Positions 22,440 through 34,224 of a stretch of DNA of 64,000 nucleotides are shown piece after piece (position 1 is the first letter of the stretch; each line of letters starts with the position of its first letter). The notes below the pieces were generated by a model, which saw only the letters and a list, made by a program, of their open reading frames with translations, ran no database searches and was not told where the DNA came from. Both the position numbers and the translations under genes were made by a program. Source of the DNA: Zoroaster sp. YZ-2022 (Eukaryota; Echinodermata; Asteroidea; Forcipulatida; Zoroasteridae); assembly GCA_029582265.1 (NCBI GenBank), contig CM055823.1, positions 6,448,001 to 6,512,000 of the forward strand, read 5' to 3'.

Positions 22440-23660
22440 GTGCGAACGGTGAAATCGTTTTGGTGTTATCTTAATTATTAATCAGAGACAACGAAACTTG
22501 CCCTTGAAAAGCAAGCATGGCTATCAAAAGCTAGTCCTCAGACGTCCAAACCAAGATGTGCTCGATCCATAAAATGTTACCAAAAATACCCGTAGTTCTG
22601 TCAGGTTAATTATTAGCGTGTCAACAGCGCGCGTACATTTTTCGCCTGATGAGGTCTAGAAGTGCATGGTCGAAGTCACCCCGCAGTGAAAGCTAATTAC
22701 AGGTGAATCCGCTTCCCAATGGCACGTCATCATCTCATAGTCCATACGATCTAACGAGTCATTATAAACTCTGTCAATAATTATAATGAAAGAGCTGCGT
22801 GTGTTCTTTCAGTGATATGGATTAAATTTCAGTAAAACTATTGGAGATTTAATAATGAAAACTAATGATCGAGTTTGCAATCGAGTTCGGAATGTTTTTA
22901 TCAATATTTATATGGGACACAGATCGATGCAGTCAGGCGACAGCAACCTGATGTCTCCTATCACAGAACTTTAAAGGGAATTATAGGTACAACATTGATA
23001 CTGTGAGTATAATGCTTACTTTCTTTGAATCAAGATATGCCTATACATTACAGGGAAGGTACGACATTGGTAATGTTGGCCAAACTGCTTCTGTGAGTAT
23101 AATGCTTACTTTCTGTGAATCGAAATATACATTAAAGGGAAGGTACAACATTGGTCACGCTTGGCCATGGCACTCCATTGTACGGTTAAGTGTTTACAAA
23201 TGTGTTTAAATTCTAAACACCATTTTTTTTTATACAGTGTACCTTTAATAAGATTGAGTTGACTGGATGATGATGACGATTAGACTGACGTAAGAAGGCT
23301 AAGGATGGCGATGAAAATGACGGTGATGGTGAAATTCTTTTTCATCGGAACAGATTACAATTTTACTTTTAGAAAAGGATCTCAAAATAAAGTAAATATG
23401 CCCCAAAATTCAATAATGGTAGGCCAGTCTTAAATTCACATGGCATCTGCTCAGGGCAGTAAGGACTTATACGCACTTGATGACAATTTTATTTGTTTAA
23501 TGACAAAAGGTCTTATAAGATTAATCAAGTGTAATTAAATAATTAAGTACAAGATAATGGGTCTTGAATGCTAAATATAAATTGTGAGTACTCCCATTGT
23601 TAAATAAAATATAAATCCAAATAATTAAATTTTCTTAACATAATGGAATTGTACATAATT
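22440..23660. other. Upstream region of the minus-strand secreted-protein gene; no gene seen
   Basis: This should contain its promoter, but I see no clear TATA box. At 23007-23140 a block of about 90 bases (GTGAGTATAATGCTTACTTT) is duplicated with differences. The rest is AT-rich and unassigned. Confidence 0.4.
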
Positions 23661-23668
23661 TATATAGG

Positions 23669-23850
23669 TCTTATAAGTCCTTTCTGCTCACACATTGCAT
23701 GTATAGATCTTATAAGTCATTTCTGCTCACACATTGCATGTATAGATCTTATAAGTCCTTTCTGCTCACACATTGCATGTATAGATCTTATAAGTCCTTT
23801 CTGCTCACACATTGCATGTATAGATCTTATAAGTCCTTTCTGCTCTGACC
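23669..23850 (+). repeat. 39-bp tandem repeat
   Basis: Unit TATAGATCTTATAAGTCCTT followed by TCTGCTCACACATTGCATG; four nearly identical copies plus a partial one. Confidence 0.93.
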
Positions 23851-23889
23851 CGACGATAGACACTACCGTTAAATTAAGCTTCTGATAAT

Positions 23890-24770
23890 TATTTATAGAA
23901 ATGTTTAATTTAAATGTAATTTCTCCTGCTCTATGAGGAAATTATCGATCGATGTTCCGATGAAAAAAATAAAGAAGATAGCCCTTAAAATACGGGTAAA
24001 CACGGGCGATATATCTTAAGGCCTTCTCGATGCTCGATAAAAATTAAACATCAGATGTGTGACAATACAAAAAAGCCACGATTGTACATGAATGAAATAA
24101 GTCTATATATTTATTTCATTTAATTAATATTATAACTGGTTTTTGCATCGGAACCTATACGTTGCAGCAACTCACTTTTCCCACCAGGGTAGGTCTGGTA
24201 TAGTGACTGGACTCGATCACTAGTGAGTATGAGAACAACGTACGGACCATGGTCTTGGGACAAGGTTGGACTTGAGTCGTTTTCCAAAAGTCTAATTCAA
24301 CCTCCATGGTTTTAGTGAGTATTGTAATGACCCATGATTTTCCTCTACCAGAGTTCACCCTGCAATATTTATCACGTTTTATACAATGGAACATTCCGAT
24401 CTAGTCACCTATGTTACATCATGCATTAGGGGTCACTCACAAGAGTGATTGGTCAATTACTTACTGTATTTATAATGTTTTGTACATGACTTGGTTTTTA
24501 CATGCGTATGTGGATAGGAGTTGAGATCCTACATAAGGAGAAGTTGTTCCGAACAACGCATGATCTGATATGATATATTGTAATGTAATCACCATAGAAA
24601 CCGTTTCTGGTGTCCAGTTACTTTCATCCTCACTGTTATCGGTGTAGGATCCTCACTGTGTAAGATCTGCATGCGATCCTCACTATGATCTGCATGGGAT
24701 CCTCACTGTGAACAACTCAGAGCTGCATTCACCGACTTGAAAGCTGCGATCCACCACCGATCGAGGGGCC
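23890..24770. other. No gene seen
   Basis: AT-rich sequence without a convincing ORF. Four copies of GATCCTCACTGTG or close variants lie at 24628-24715, just outside the left end of the transposon-like unit. Confidence 0.4.
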
Positions 24771-26255
24771 TCCCAGCCGGCACACGACGTCGATATGACG
24801 TCGAAAACAGGTTGATATGACGTTGTGACGTTGATCAACATAAACACGACGTTGATTCAACGTCATTTTTGTGACGTTGCTTTTATGTCGAAAACAGACG
24901 TTGATTCAACGTTGATTTTCTGACAAATAATTAAGCCCAAATTAATTTGATTTCTTTTTCTTTAATTAACTTTTTGTCCAAAATATTCCTTGATTTAGCA
25001 TCGTTTTTGTGACAAATTAATTATCACGGTACTGTCGATCATGATAATTCGTTCTTTCAATATTTTTTTGTGTCAAAATAAGACGTACTTGCCGCTATAA
25101 TATTTTTTCGTATGATTTATAACGTCATTGACACGATCCACGATCGAGCTGACCGTGCGGCGCGTACGGGACTTTCACTAGGAAGTTCGCCCTCTGTTGG
25201 TGAAAAATGGAAATGATGCATGCTCGCGCAGCGCGGTTCTCGTTTGGCACTCGGCAAGTCGGATCACTGTGAAACCAACGTATCGGGGCAAGCTCTCTTC
25301 ATTCATTTGTTATTATTCCACTTCATTAAGTAACAGTTACAGAAAACAACTAACCAGGTAATTTCCATAAATAATGTAGATATAATTTAGGCATGCATGG
25401 TCTGATGGTAGGTTAGAATGTATTTGAAGATGGCATGAAATGACCGAGCGCTTACGCTTACTGCAGATTTCGCACAATGATGGAAAGCACACTGCATATT
25501 GTACATGTGTACATTGACTTGTACTGTCGAAGACTGGAAACCAGACCGCTTTCGAGTCAGATTTTTTTTAAAATAGGTTTTATTTTGTAGGGCCAATATA
25601 TTCCATTTCCCTGAACATGTTAAGCAAACACTCACCCAGCATGATGGAGTAATCATTCATGCAGCAAATAATCCCCTCAAAATGAGAATACGATAAAGTT
25701 GAACCCGAAAAAAGAGGTATTTTTTGTGCAACTCGATCGGAGCATGAAATAGGCGATTGTTGTGTAGTTTAGGACCCTGTTCCTATAAGAGAACGAAAAT
25801 ACACTTTTTGGACTCACCTCAGTAGATGGCGATGACACCAAGTTGAATAGGCATATCTACAGGATTAATTTTGTGGAAAGAGGGCAGGGTTTTGATTTGA
25901 GGTAAATTATGGGGTAAAATGACAGTGAAAAACACAAACTGAAACGAAACATGGCGACAGTGCCCGAGTTGGTTTGTTAGATAGTCGCTGATTGGTTGGT
26001 TGAAAGTTTGTATTAAGAACCCACTCTCTGATTGGTCCAGAATAATACGGTACTTCGTAGCCCCATAAATAGGGCCAATCCTTGGCCCTAGCGAATGCTC
26101 TCTTGAACCTGATACATTAACACTTAGTCTGTATATACAACAGGCCAGTTGAATCATAAAATATTCAAACATTTACATTCTGTCCTCATCAATGTTCTTA
26201 GTTTCTACATGCAGTAGTATTAATAAAATAAATCTGTATAACATTGATTCTGCAG

Positions 26256-26350
26256 AATAATGACAAACGAGGTCATGTCAGCAATGAACATGAAGGGGAA
26301 TGGAGGCAAGATTGCCTTCTGTGAGAGTGTCCTCTTCAGAGTTGTAAAAG
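26256..26350 (+). CDS. DUF4806 exon a
   Basis: The acceptor is GATTCTGCAG. The exon encodes MTNEVMSAMNMKGNGGKIAF followed by CESVLFRVVK. The donor is AAAG|GTAGGC, leaving one base for the next codon. Confidence 0.6.
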
Positions 26351-27425
26351 GTAGGCTTGCATACAAATCTTAAACATAAGATGAACAAAATCCTTGATAC
26401 ATTGTTGGATTAGCTAATGGGTGATTCTGTAAATCAGGGGCCCAAACTTTGACATCCCCCCGTTACTTGTGGAACCATTGCATGTAATAATATAACAACT
26501 TAATGAAACATTTTGTAGATTGAACAGTATATATACTGTTCATGTATAATTTACTGTTCAATCTACAAAATGTTTCATGAACTTGTTATAATATTACGAG
26601 CAAAAAACTGAATGGTTGCACGAGTAACAGGGGACACCAAAATGCCACAAGTTTGGACCCCTGATTTATAGAATCACCCCTAATACACGTACAGTTGTAG
26701 TCGAAAGTTTACATACACTTGGAAATTGTGGACTTGTTCTTAGAGTTGGTCTGTTTCTTGCAATTTTTCTATTGTAAATTATCAGCATATCAATAAAATC
26801 ATGTTTCAAAAGTCCTTCCTCATGCATGTATAATCATTTGGATTTGGTGCACAGCTTTGGGATGACCTGGGAATTGTTTTGTAAAACTGCGGTGTATGTA
26901 AACTTTCACTACAACTGTATGTGTACCCAGATTAAATTATATCCCCATCATTGAAGGAAAAACCACTTCTCAACGTTGCAAATATACTTTTCACAATTAC
27001 AATTGAGTTGAAACTGTACAGGTAAAGTAATCATGATATGTATGCATGAATTGTGGCCTTCGCAATGAACAGAAAACTAATTGATGATAATTGCTTTCAT
27101 AATGCATAATATCTAAATGTTATCAACAGGAATAAATAAATACATTTGGGGACACAAAATTAATCACAACTTGTTGTGATTAATTTTGTGTCCCCAAATG
27201 TATTTATTTATTCCTGTTGATAACATTTACATATTGACAGAACCACTCTTTGCATACATTTTTTTTTTCCTACCCATATTTATTGAGAAAGCTCAAAGAA
27301 ATTAAAATTTTTCAGAGAGTGCACTCAAGAATCAGCCAGGCACAGAGACGGAGGTGTGTGGAATTATCTCCAGATGTCTGAAGTATGCCCCTGACAGATG
27401 TGGAGGCGGTGGGCGGAAAAATTAA
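26256..27425 (+). CDS. Small spliced DUF4806-domain reading frame inside a transposon-like unit
   Basis: Exons 26256-26350 and 27316-27425 are joined by GT-AG (AAAG|GTAGGC and TTTTTCAG|AGAG) and stay in frame to TAA. The product resembles the DUF4806 family known from invertebrate transposon-associated proteins: a Met-rich segment, G-N-G-G-K-I-A-F-C, and a final ISRCLKYAPDRCGGGG. If translation starts at the first ATG (26260) the protein has 66 residues and holds only this domain; otherwise an upstream exon supplies an N-terminus I did not find. A possible non-coding first exon ends near 25357 (AACCAG|GTAATT). The intron holds a Sleeping Beauty-like MITE and a perfect palindrome. Function is unknown. 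Confidence 0.6.
26405..26690. mobile_element. Palindromic MITE (copy 1) with TGATTTATAGAATCACCC ends
   Basis: GGGTGATTCTGTAAATCAGG opens and CCTGATTTATAGAATCACCC closes the unit. The whole unit is foldback-like, with GTGGAACCATT near one side and GAATGGTTGCAC at the other. Copy 2 is at 27890-28132. Confidence 0.82.
26692..26917. mobile_element. Tc1-type MITE with Sleeping Beauty-like ends
   Basis: 226 bp flanked by TA (26690-26691, 26918-26919). Left end CAGTTGTAGTCGAAAGTTTA and right end (reverse) CAGTTGTAGTGAAAGTTTAC, both continuing to ACATACAC-type text. This is very close to the terminal sequence of fish Tc1/Sleeping Beauty elements. No transposase inside. Confidence 0.85.
27115..27228. 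repeat. Perfect 56-bp inverted repeat with a 2-base centre
   Basis: Arm 27115-27170 and arm 27173-27228 are exact reverse complements, separated only by TT. The match goes on outward for about 5 more bases after one mismatch. It lies in the DUF4806 intron. Confidence 0.95.
27316..27425 (+). CDS. DUF4806 exon b and stop
   Basis: The acceptor is AATTTTTCAG. The exon encodes ESALKNQPGTETEVCGIISR and then CLKYAPDRCGGGGRKN, followed by TAA. The APDR motif close to the end is typical of the family. Confidence 0.62.
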
Positions 27426-27889
27426 TCACATTCTTCCTGGATGTATTTGGACATTTTACTTGTAATTGTGATGCGATCTGGAAAACCCGTTGGATGTGAT
27501 TTTAAAAATTGACAAAATAGTACCAAAACATTTCTTTTGGTGAAAGTGCTTTTCAGGTTGTAATAAAGTACGATCAAAAGTCTGATCAAAAGTCCGATCA
27601 AAAGTCCGATCACAAGCTACATGGGATGAACGGTGAATAAGGAATGCTTTTGTTATATAGTGTTTGAATAGTTTGCTACAAGGCCTTAGACCAGAATTGT
27701 AAAGTGACTTGTGATGACTTTACTAACAATTGTGTTTTTTTGCTTGAATTTTGCTGAAAAATACTTTAGTTCAGTTAAACCTACAAAACTACAAAATTAT
27801 AAAGCTTGGGAATTGTTTGACAAATTATAAAGCTATATCCTGCAGTAATTTAAAATACCCATGTGCAATGTGATTTTCCATATTAAATA

Positions 27890-28132
27890 TGGGTAATTCT
27901 ATAAATCAGGGGTCCAAACTTGTGACATTTGGTGTCCCCGTTAATCGTGCAACCATTCAGTTTTGCATGTAATAGTATAACAACTTAATTAAACATTTAC
28001 ATGTATAACACACTGTACAACATACAAAATGTTTCATTAAGTTTTTATAATATCACTTGCAAAAATCTGAATGGTTGCACGGTAACGGAGGACACCAAAA
28101 TGTCACAAGTTTGGACCCCTGATTTATAGAAA
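27890..28132. mobile_element. Palindromic MITE (copy 2)
   Basis: Starts GGGTAATTCTATAAATCAGG and ends CCTGATTTATAGAAACACCC. It differs from copy 1 by scattered changes, so the two are old relatives and not a recent duplication. Confidence 0.8.
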
Positions 28133-28984
28133 CACCCATATCCCTGTGCAACTTATTTCTGGGTTCATGGTGCAATTTTGAGTTCTTATAGCTTTCGTCG
28201 TATTTTACCATCATTATTTCCAATCAATCTGAATAATTAACTGAGTAATCTTTAAGTTAGTACATGTAATTGTTTTTGCTATGTTTTCAACATTTTGTAT
28301 GAATGACATGTTTACTTGTTTTATCTGAAAATAATTCTGGCATACAATTAATGCTTTGTAAAATTTGGCATACCTCCAAACTTATTCCAAATTAAAGATA
28401 ATGCTCTTTCTAGCCACATATAAAGTTCAAGTTCCAAAATGTGGTCCATGTCACTCATTTTCACAGAGTGGGTCACACAGGGTGGGTCACACAGAGTGAG
28501 CTGTAATATGTGGGATCATTATACATGAATACGTTCAAATACGGTTGGCACCTTTGTCTTAAACAGCATTTAATACATGGCACATGATCATGATCATCTC
28601 TGAACGGTTCAGAATGGCTAAACACTCCCGAGGTATTTATATTAACCATACCCCCTTATAGGGTGAATTGGAGGATTCCGGACTGTAATTAGCTAGTGTT
28701 GGGGTTAATTGTAAATGTTATCCTGGATATGTTATCCTTTTTTCTTTCAATAAAATTGTCATGGCCTGCATTCGAGTGCTTTCCTTTGTGCATTTTTTCC
28801 TTTATTTCCACCTCCTTAAAAATGTAATGGACATCTCAACAATTTTGTTGCAGGGATTCTGTGTGCAATTGGATTGTCAATAAAATGGCTGATACAGCGC
28901 GGTCCAAACACACAGGCCATGATCTGCATGGTTTAATACACACAGAACCTCCACAACAGAGGAAATTAATGTGACTGCAACCCC

Positions 28985-29112
28985 GATTAATCCTGACGTT
29001 GATCCAACGTGGAAATCCTGACGTTGATCCAACGTGGAAATCCTGACGTTGATCCAACGTGGAAATCCTGACGTTGATCCAACGTGGAAATCCTGACGTT
29101 GATCCAACTTTC
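28985..29112 (+). repeat. 25-bp tandem repeat at the right end of the DUF4806 unit
   Basis: CCTGACGTTGATCCAACGTG followed by GAAAT, repeated about five times. Each unit contains a CGTTGATCCAACG palindrome like those at the left end near 24860. Confidence 0.9.
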
Positions 29113-29599
29113 AAATCCAATGTATTTTCAACGTTGATCCAATGTTGGTACATGACGTTGTATCAACGTTGATACAACGGTGTTGTGCCCGCTGGGCTAT
29201 TGCTTTAGAAGCCTATCACGCTACCCGTGCGCTTAAGGATAAGACAAACATCTATCCTATTTTAAAATTACACAAACCATGCACTCCTGCGCGACATTCT
29301 TAATCTCCCCACTTTTGGATGTACTACAAACAACGTACGCCGCCGTTGTGACAACAATGTGAAGGGCCAGGGAATAAAAAGCATACATACAAAATTATTA
29401 TAATTGCATTTCAGTTTAAGTTTTTTTTAACTGTCCTGTGTACATATTTGTTTATTTCTTCCCTTTTTTAATTATATTTTTAAATAATTATTTTGAGCGG
29501 ATTTAATGCGCTGCATGCCACATTAAAAGTGTATTCGCCACTGGCCCTCCCCCACCCTCGTCCCTCAATTCCCGGTCCCCGGACGTACCCAATCACTGT

Positions 29600-29661
29600 A
29601 AAGCCAATAGAGGGCGTTATCACGCGAAACTGAAACACTTCAACTTGAAGTTGAAATCAAG
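29600..29661 (+). other. Possible non-coding first exon of a + strand gene
   Basis: ACTTGAAGTTGAAATCAAG|GTAAGAAC is a strong donor context after a GAGGGCGTTATCACG stretch. It could be a 5' exon for the zinc-finger gene downstream, but nothing else links them. Weak support. Confidence 0.2.
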
Positions 29662-29892
29662 GTAAGAACGACTCGAAAACTGAGCTGAGGGTGAACTATT
29701 GTAATCATTTACATATAATATTGCGAGGTTATATTAACGAAAGTGGGCACGTGAGTTATGAACAGTTTTGGTCAGAAAACGACTAAAAAATGACTTCTGT
29801 CGTGTAACTTGGTTTCAGTACCGGACGGAAACAAACTAAACGAAATGTATGTAACGCGTTACTTACACTACAGCCTGTACAGGCAATGCCGG

Positions 29893-30898
29893 GGTTAAGA
29901 CAACTCGACCCTTGTGACAACTCGAGCCACGAGACAACTCGACTCACGAGACAACTCGACCCTTGTGACAACTCGAGCCACGAGACAACTCGTGACAACT
30001 CGACCTACAATACATGACAAGTCGACACGCGGACAACTCGACCCAATTTATCGTAAGCGGATCATCGTTTTCCCTCAAAAAAAGTTTGATCACTATTATA
30101 GGCTTATTCTAGCTGACCAAGTATGGCTCAAATTGTAGCACAAATTCAATCATTTCCCCCATAAACACGCGCTGGTGAAATTAGTTTTTAGGACTTGAAG
30201 TTTAACGTTCATGCGACAATGCTTGCTTTACGGACCCATTGTTACAGTAAATATACCTAATCCCCAGGGAAAATATAATATGAAATAAATATATAAAAAT
30301 TTTAAATATTATATTTTATTGAATGCCATTCAAATAATAAACCATAAAAGGGCTATAAAATCAACGATAATAGGCATATAATTAGGCCCTACATATTTTT
30401 AACATGTATTTATGCTTTTCTCCCTCTCCCCTGTGGATGAATGCGAGATATAAAATTATAGTTTTTTATTTGAAAAATTATTACAAAACGTGTTTTACCG
30501 ATAACATCCTTGATTTCATTATAGAAAGGAAAACAAATTCTTTGAAAAGTGAATATAATTGTGTCATAGGCTTGGTTTAACGTTAACAGTAAAACCATGC
30601 TTCTTATTTTGAAAAATGATCCGATGAAAAAAAGAAAAGAAAATGCGTTGTCAATAAGGGGTTGAGTTGTCACATAAAGGGTCAAGTTGTCACATAAAGG
30701 GTCAAGTTGTCACAAGGTCGAGTTGTCTTGTGGGTCGAGTTGTCACAAGGGTCGAGTTTGTCTCGTGGGTCGAGTTGTCACAAGGTCGAGTTGTCTCGTG
30801 GGTCGAGTTGTCACAAGGGTCGAGTTGTCTCGTGGGTCGAGTTGTCACAAGGTCGAGTTGTCCGTGTCAAGTTGTCACATGGGTCAAGTTGTCTTATG
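29893..30898. mobile_element. Foldback element with arms made of GACAACTCGAC repeats
   Basis: The left arm (29895-30045) repeats GACAACTCGACCCTTGTGAC-type units. The right arm (30662-30897) repeats the inverse (GGGTCGAGTTGTCACAAGG). Both outer tips read TAAGACAACT when oriented alike. The roughly 600-bp centre is AT-rich without a credible ORF. Confidence 0.82.
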
Positions 30899-31157
30899 AC
30901 CGCAATGCCACTGGAGCCAGACCAAATTTTCCAGACACAAAGTATGGTGGCTAAGAGAGGCCGCACAAATTGGTCAAACGTTCATACCCCTATGTGAAAA
31001 AGTTAATGAGTTGGCCATCTTATGTCTTACTCCCTGTATACAAGAGGCTATGTACCTGTAAATGCTCTCAAGTAACCTGCCCAATTTTGTCTGTTTGCAG
31101 GGGCAACCTCACTTTCAAATGTCATTGAATTTTAAGTAATTAATGGAGATAGATATC

Positions 31158-31440
31158 CATTTAAGTAAGACTAATTGCGGTGACACCATGTGAAATTCTC
31201 AATTGAGTAGCGATTAGTTCTGAAGAGAACTGGAGGTACAACTCGACGTTTCGATCAGTGTGCTCTGATCGTCATCAGAGCACACAGGCAAAACAAAATG
31301 TCTCTCCTGAGGACGATCAGAGCACACTGATCGAAATGTTGAGTTGTACCTCCAGTTCTCTTCAGAACTAATCACTGCTCACTTGAGAATTTCACATGGT
31401 GTCACCGCAATTAGTATTACTTATCCTCCTCACCATGCAA
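31158..31440. mobile_element. Inverted pair of the GATCGAAACGT element
   Basis: GTAAGACTAATTGCGGTGAC through TTTCGATCAGTGTGCTCTGA is followed by its inverse. Single copies or fragments are at 42840-42962, 52437-52558, 58755-58882 and 59358-59480. Confidence 0.85.
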
Positions 31441-31622
31441 AGCTACAAGTCTTAGATATCCATTTATTTATTCCATATGTCAGGAATGAACTTTTCTTTG
31501 GGACTATCTGATTATTGGGTCTTCTCGCTGGTGCATGCATCATGTAAACGAGAGAGTTTGGTTGTGAAAATTACAGCCTTTTGCATTATCACAAATAAAT
31601 TGAATAGGTACATATATAATGG

Positions 31623-32462
31623 GTGATTTCATTTCATTTATTATTTCACAGGGCAGAAACAATCACAAACACAATGGTAAAAAAACAATTAGAGAAAAAT
31701 ATAAAATACATATACATGATGAAAATAAGGTAAACATGACAAAATGTTGACAGCACCCCTGTAGGATTACCAAAATGCGAACCAAATCACAATCTAGTGG
31801 CTCTCCATAATGCTGCCAAACATAATCAAACAATATAATAAAATATAATATAATATAAAAAGCCAAATAAAAATCAATCCAAGAGATTAAAAACAAGTAC
31901 AAACAAAATAAAACGACAAAAAGGAACATAAAGCATTAGTACAAAGTGTTATGTTGGCAAGTCCAAATTTGTACCTGGGGACAGGATATGTTTACGCAGT
32001 TCAGTTATGAAAGGTGATAAACCAGATATGATTAACTCCTTAACATTTAAAGGCAGACCTTCCCACAATCTAGGAAATCTGGAGAAGAGTGAATGATTGT
32101 AAAGCATTTGTTCTTGATCTCTGGTGATGAAATTTAATAGTTTCGACATGTCTAGTGTTAACTTTAATAAACCTGTGAACATCAATATCAATGCAATTAT
32201 ACAAACACTTTATAACAAATGAAATAGAAAGAAAATGAATTCTGTTAAGTAAAAACGGTAATCCTAATTGAATACATCTAGCTGGATAACTTATTTCATT
32301 ATCAGGGTTAATAGTGGTTCTTCTTGGAAGTCCAAGACAAGACCGAGTAAAACGCCTTTGAACTCTTTCTAAAGTTTCCTGGTGGGTGCGAAGGCACGGA
32401 CACCAAACAGGGGCTGCATACTCAATAATTGGCCGACAAAGAGAACAATGTAATTTAACAAG
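31623..32462 (-). mobile_element. 3' fragment of a related non-LTR retrotransposon
   Basis: Read on the minus strand, it encodes pieces of the RT C-terminal region (LCRPIIEYAAPVWCPCLRTH) that match 47840-47890 of the full element, and ends in the same CACCCCTGTAGG... TGAAATAATAAATGAAATG tail at low coordinates. It is 5'-truncated, as is usual for target-primed insertions. Confidence 0.8.
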
Positions 32463-32559
32463 TATTCAGCTGACTTAAGCTTAATTGTCTGTGTTTTCTT
32501 TTATTCACAGTGTAGGTGTATATTTACATATTGAGGTGAATAAACTACATGTACGCCCC

Positions 32560-33835
32560 TATGAGATTCAAGTTGAATGTGACATATATATTCTTCACAA
32601 TATGGCTTTCTTAGGACTCGCCAGACATCAACACCAATGAGAAACCATTTTTTTTGTGCTGTTATTTGTGGTAAATAATGTACATCTCTCATGGATGAGT
32701 CGAAGAATGCGTTTGCAGGAAAAATACTCTTACAAGTCATCGAAAGGTCCACACCAATGATAAACGATTCGATTGTGTAATTTGTAGTAAGTCTTTCTGT
32801 GATAGAAACAGTCTAAGAGGCCATGAGGTCATCCACACCGATAAGAGACCATTCGTTTGTAACATCTGTGGAAAATCCTTCAAAGGAGAAACACATGTTA
32901 GACAGCACCAAGCAGTCCACACCACCGAGAAACCATTTGTGAAATTTGTGGCAAATGTTTCTCTGATGGAAGCGGTCTAAGAAGGCATCAGACAGTCCAC
33001 ACAATGAGAAACCATTTGAGTGTGATTTGTGTGGAAAATGCGTTGCACGAAGCGCCTATCTTAAAAGAGCATCATCACAGGCTCCATATCGATGAGAAAC
33101 CATTTTATTGTGGCAGTTGTAGTAAATCTTTCTCTGATAAAAGAAGTTTAAAGTGACCATGAGATAATCCACTCCGATAAGAAACCATTGGTTTGGGACA
33201 TGTGGCGAATATTTCTCTGATAGAACCATACATAAGATAGTCCACACCAAAGAGAAAAAATTCGTTTGTGATATTTGCAGCAAAGCATTCTCACCAGGTT
33301 CCCACCTGAGAGGTCATCAGAAGGTCCACACAAAAGAGAAACCATTCCTAGATGACATTTGCGGTCAATCTTATTCATCAGCAAGCAATTTAAAGTCACA
33401 TCTAAGGGCCCACACTAATGAGAAATTATTCATTTGTAATATTTGCGGCAAACCCTTTCACTGATAAAAACAAAACAAATTATAGGGTCCACACTAAAGA
33501 GAAACCATTCGTGTCTAATTTGTGTGGAAAGTCCTTCTCACGACAAGATTTTCTAAAAGTGCATCAGAGAGTCCACAACAAATATAGATAATTTGATTGT
33601 GTCGATCATTTTGGAAACACATTCTCACCACCTGACTCTCTAATCGTGCATCAGACAGTCCACACTAGAGGGGAAAAAACAATTATTTGAGATTTGTGTG
33701 AAAACTCATTTGCAAGACCTGACTTGCCTACAATTGAATCAGATAGTCCACATGTAGGGGGAAAAAAACATTTGTTTGCGACAATTAATGGCAAATCATT
33801 CTCACAAGAAGACGATCTGAAGTCACATCTGATCT
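32560..33835 (+). pseudogene. Decayed C2H2 zinc-finger array
   Basis: At least ten finger remnants follow one another at about 84-bp spacing, broken by frameshifts and stops. Recognisable pieces read FDCVICSKSFCDRNSLRGH, FVCNICGKSFKGETHVRQH, CEICGKCFSDGSGLRRH and FECDLCGKCVARSAYL. Linkers are the same HTNEKPF/HTDKRPF type as in the intact ORF downstream, and several helices are nearly identical to it (RSAYLK, DRNSLRGHEVIH). This is a sister copy made by segmental duplication and now non-functional as a single ORF. Confidence 0.8.
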
Positions 33836-34224
33836 AAGCGTCCACAACCGTTTGTGATATTGTTTGTGAAACCAACTTTTTGTGATATTTTTGGTGGCAA
33901 AGTATTGTCATGAGTGTATTTCTCGGGCGGCAGATATTATGTTCTAAATCGCTTTTATTATAAATTATTTTATTATAAATAAATGCAATACACGTCTAAC
34001 TGAGATAGTCAAAATCACAACTAAAATATAATCTCATATGGGAGCTATTCTATCAAATGTAGGCATTCCTTTTCACGCACCAACAAGAAACCATTTGCGT
34101 TATTTACTGTCAATTATTCTGAATAATCAGTAGTTGCATACACAACTGGTAATTACTGTTCCATATTACTAATCTAATACATTAAAGCTAGCCTTTTTTA
34201 TTTGATGTGTGACAAAGCTTTTTT

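Larger units (their letters stand above)
24774..29207. mobile_element. Candidate DNA transposon with CCCAGC(C/G)GGCACA ends and CGTTGA repeats
   Basis: The left end reads CCCAGCCGGCACACGACGTC and the right end, reverse-complemented, CCCAGCGGGCACAACACCG. Both ends are followed inward by clustered ACGTTGAT/ATCAACGT half-palindromes (24785-24925, and 28990-29190 with five copies of a 25-bp CCTGACGTTGATCCAACGTGG-type unit). The enclosed 4.4 kb contains the DUF4806 exons and several nested elements, plus a CG-richer promoter-like stretch near 25140-25280. I could not see a clear target-site duplication. That it is one element and not two solo ends is an inference. Confidence 0.5.

Noticed and set aside
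32501..33399. Minus-strand ORFs with repeated W-T-S-W and GVD motifs
   Set aside because: Antisense shadows of the zinc-finger linkers and helices on the plus strand.
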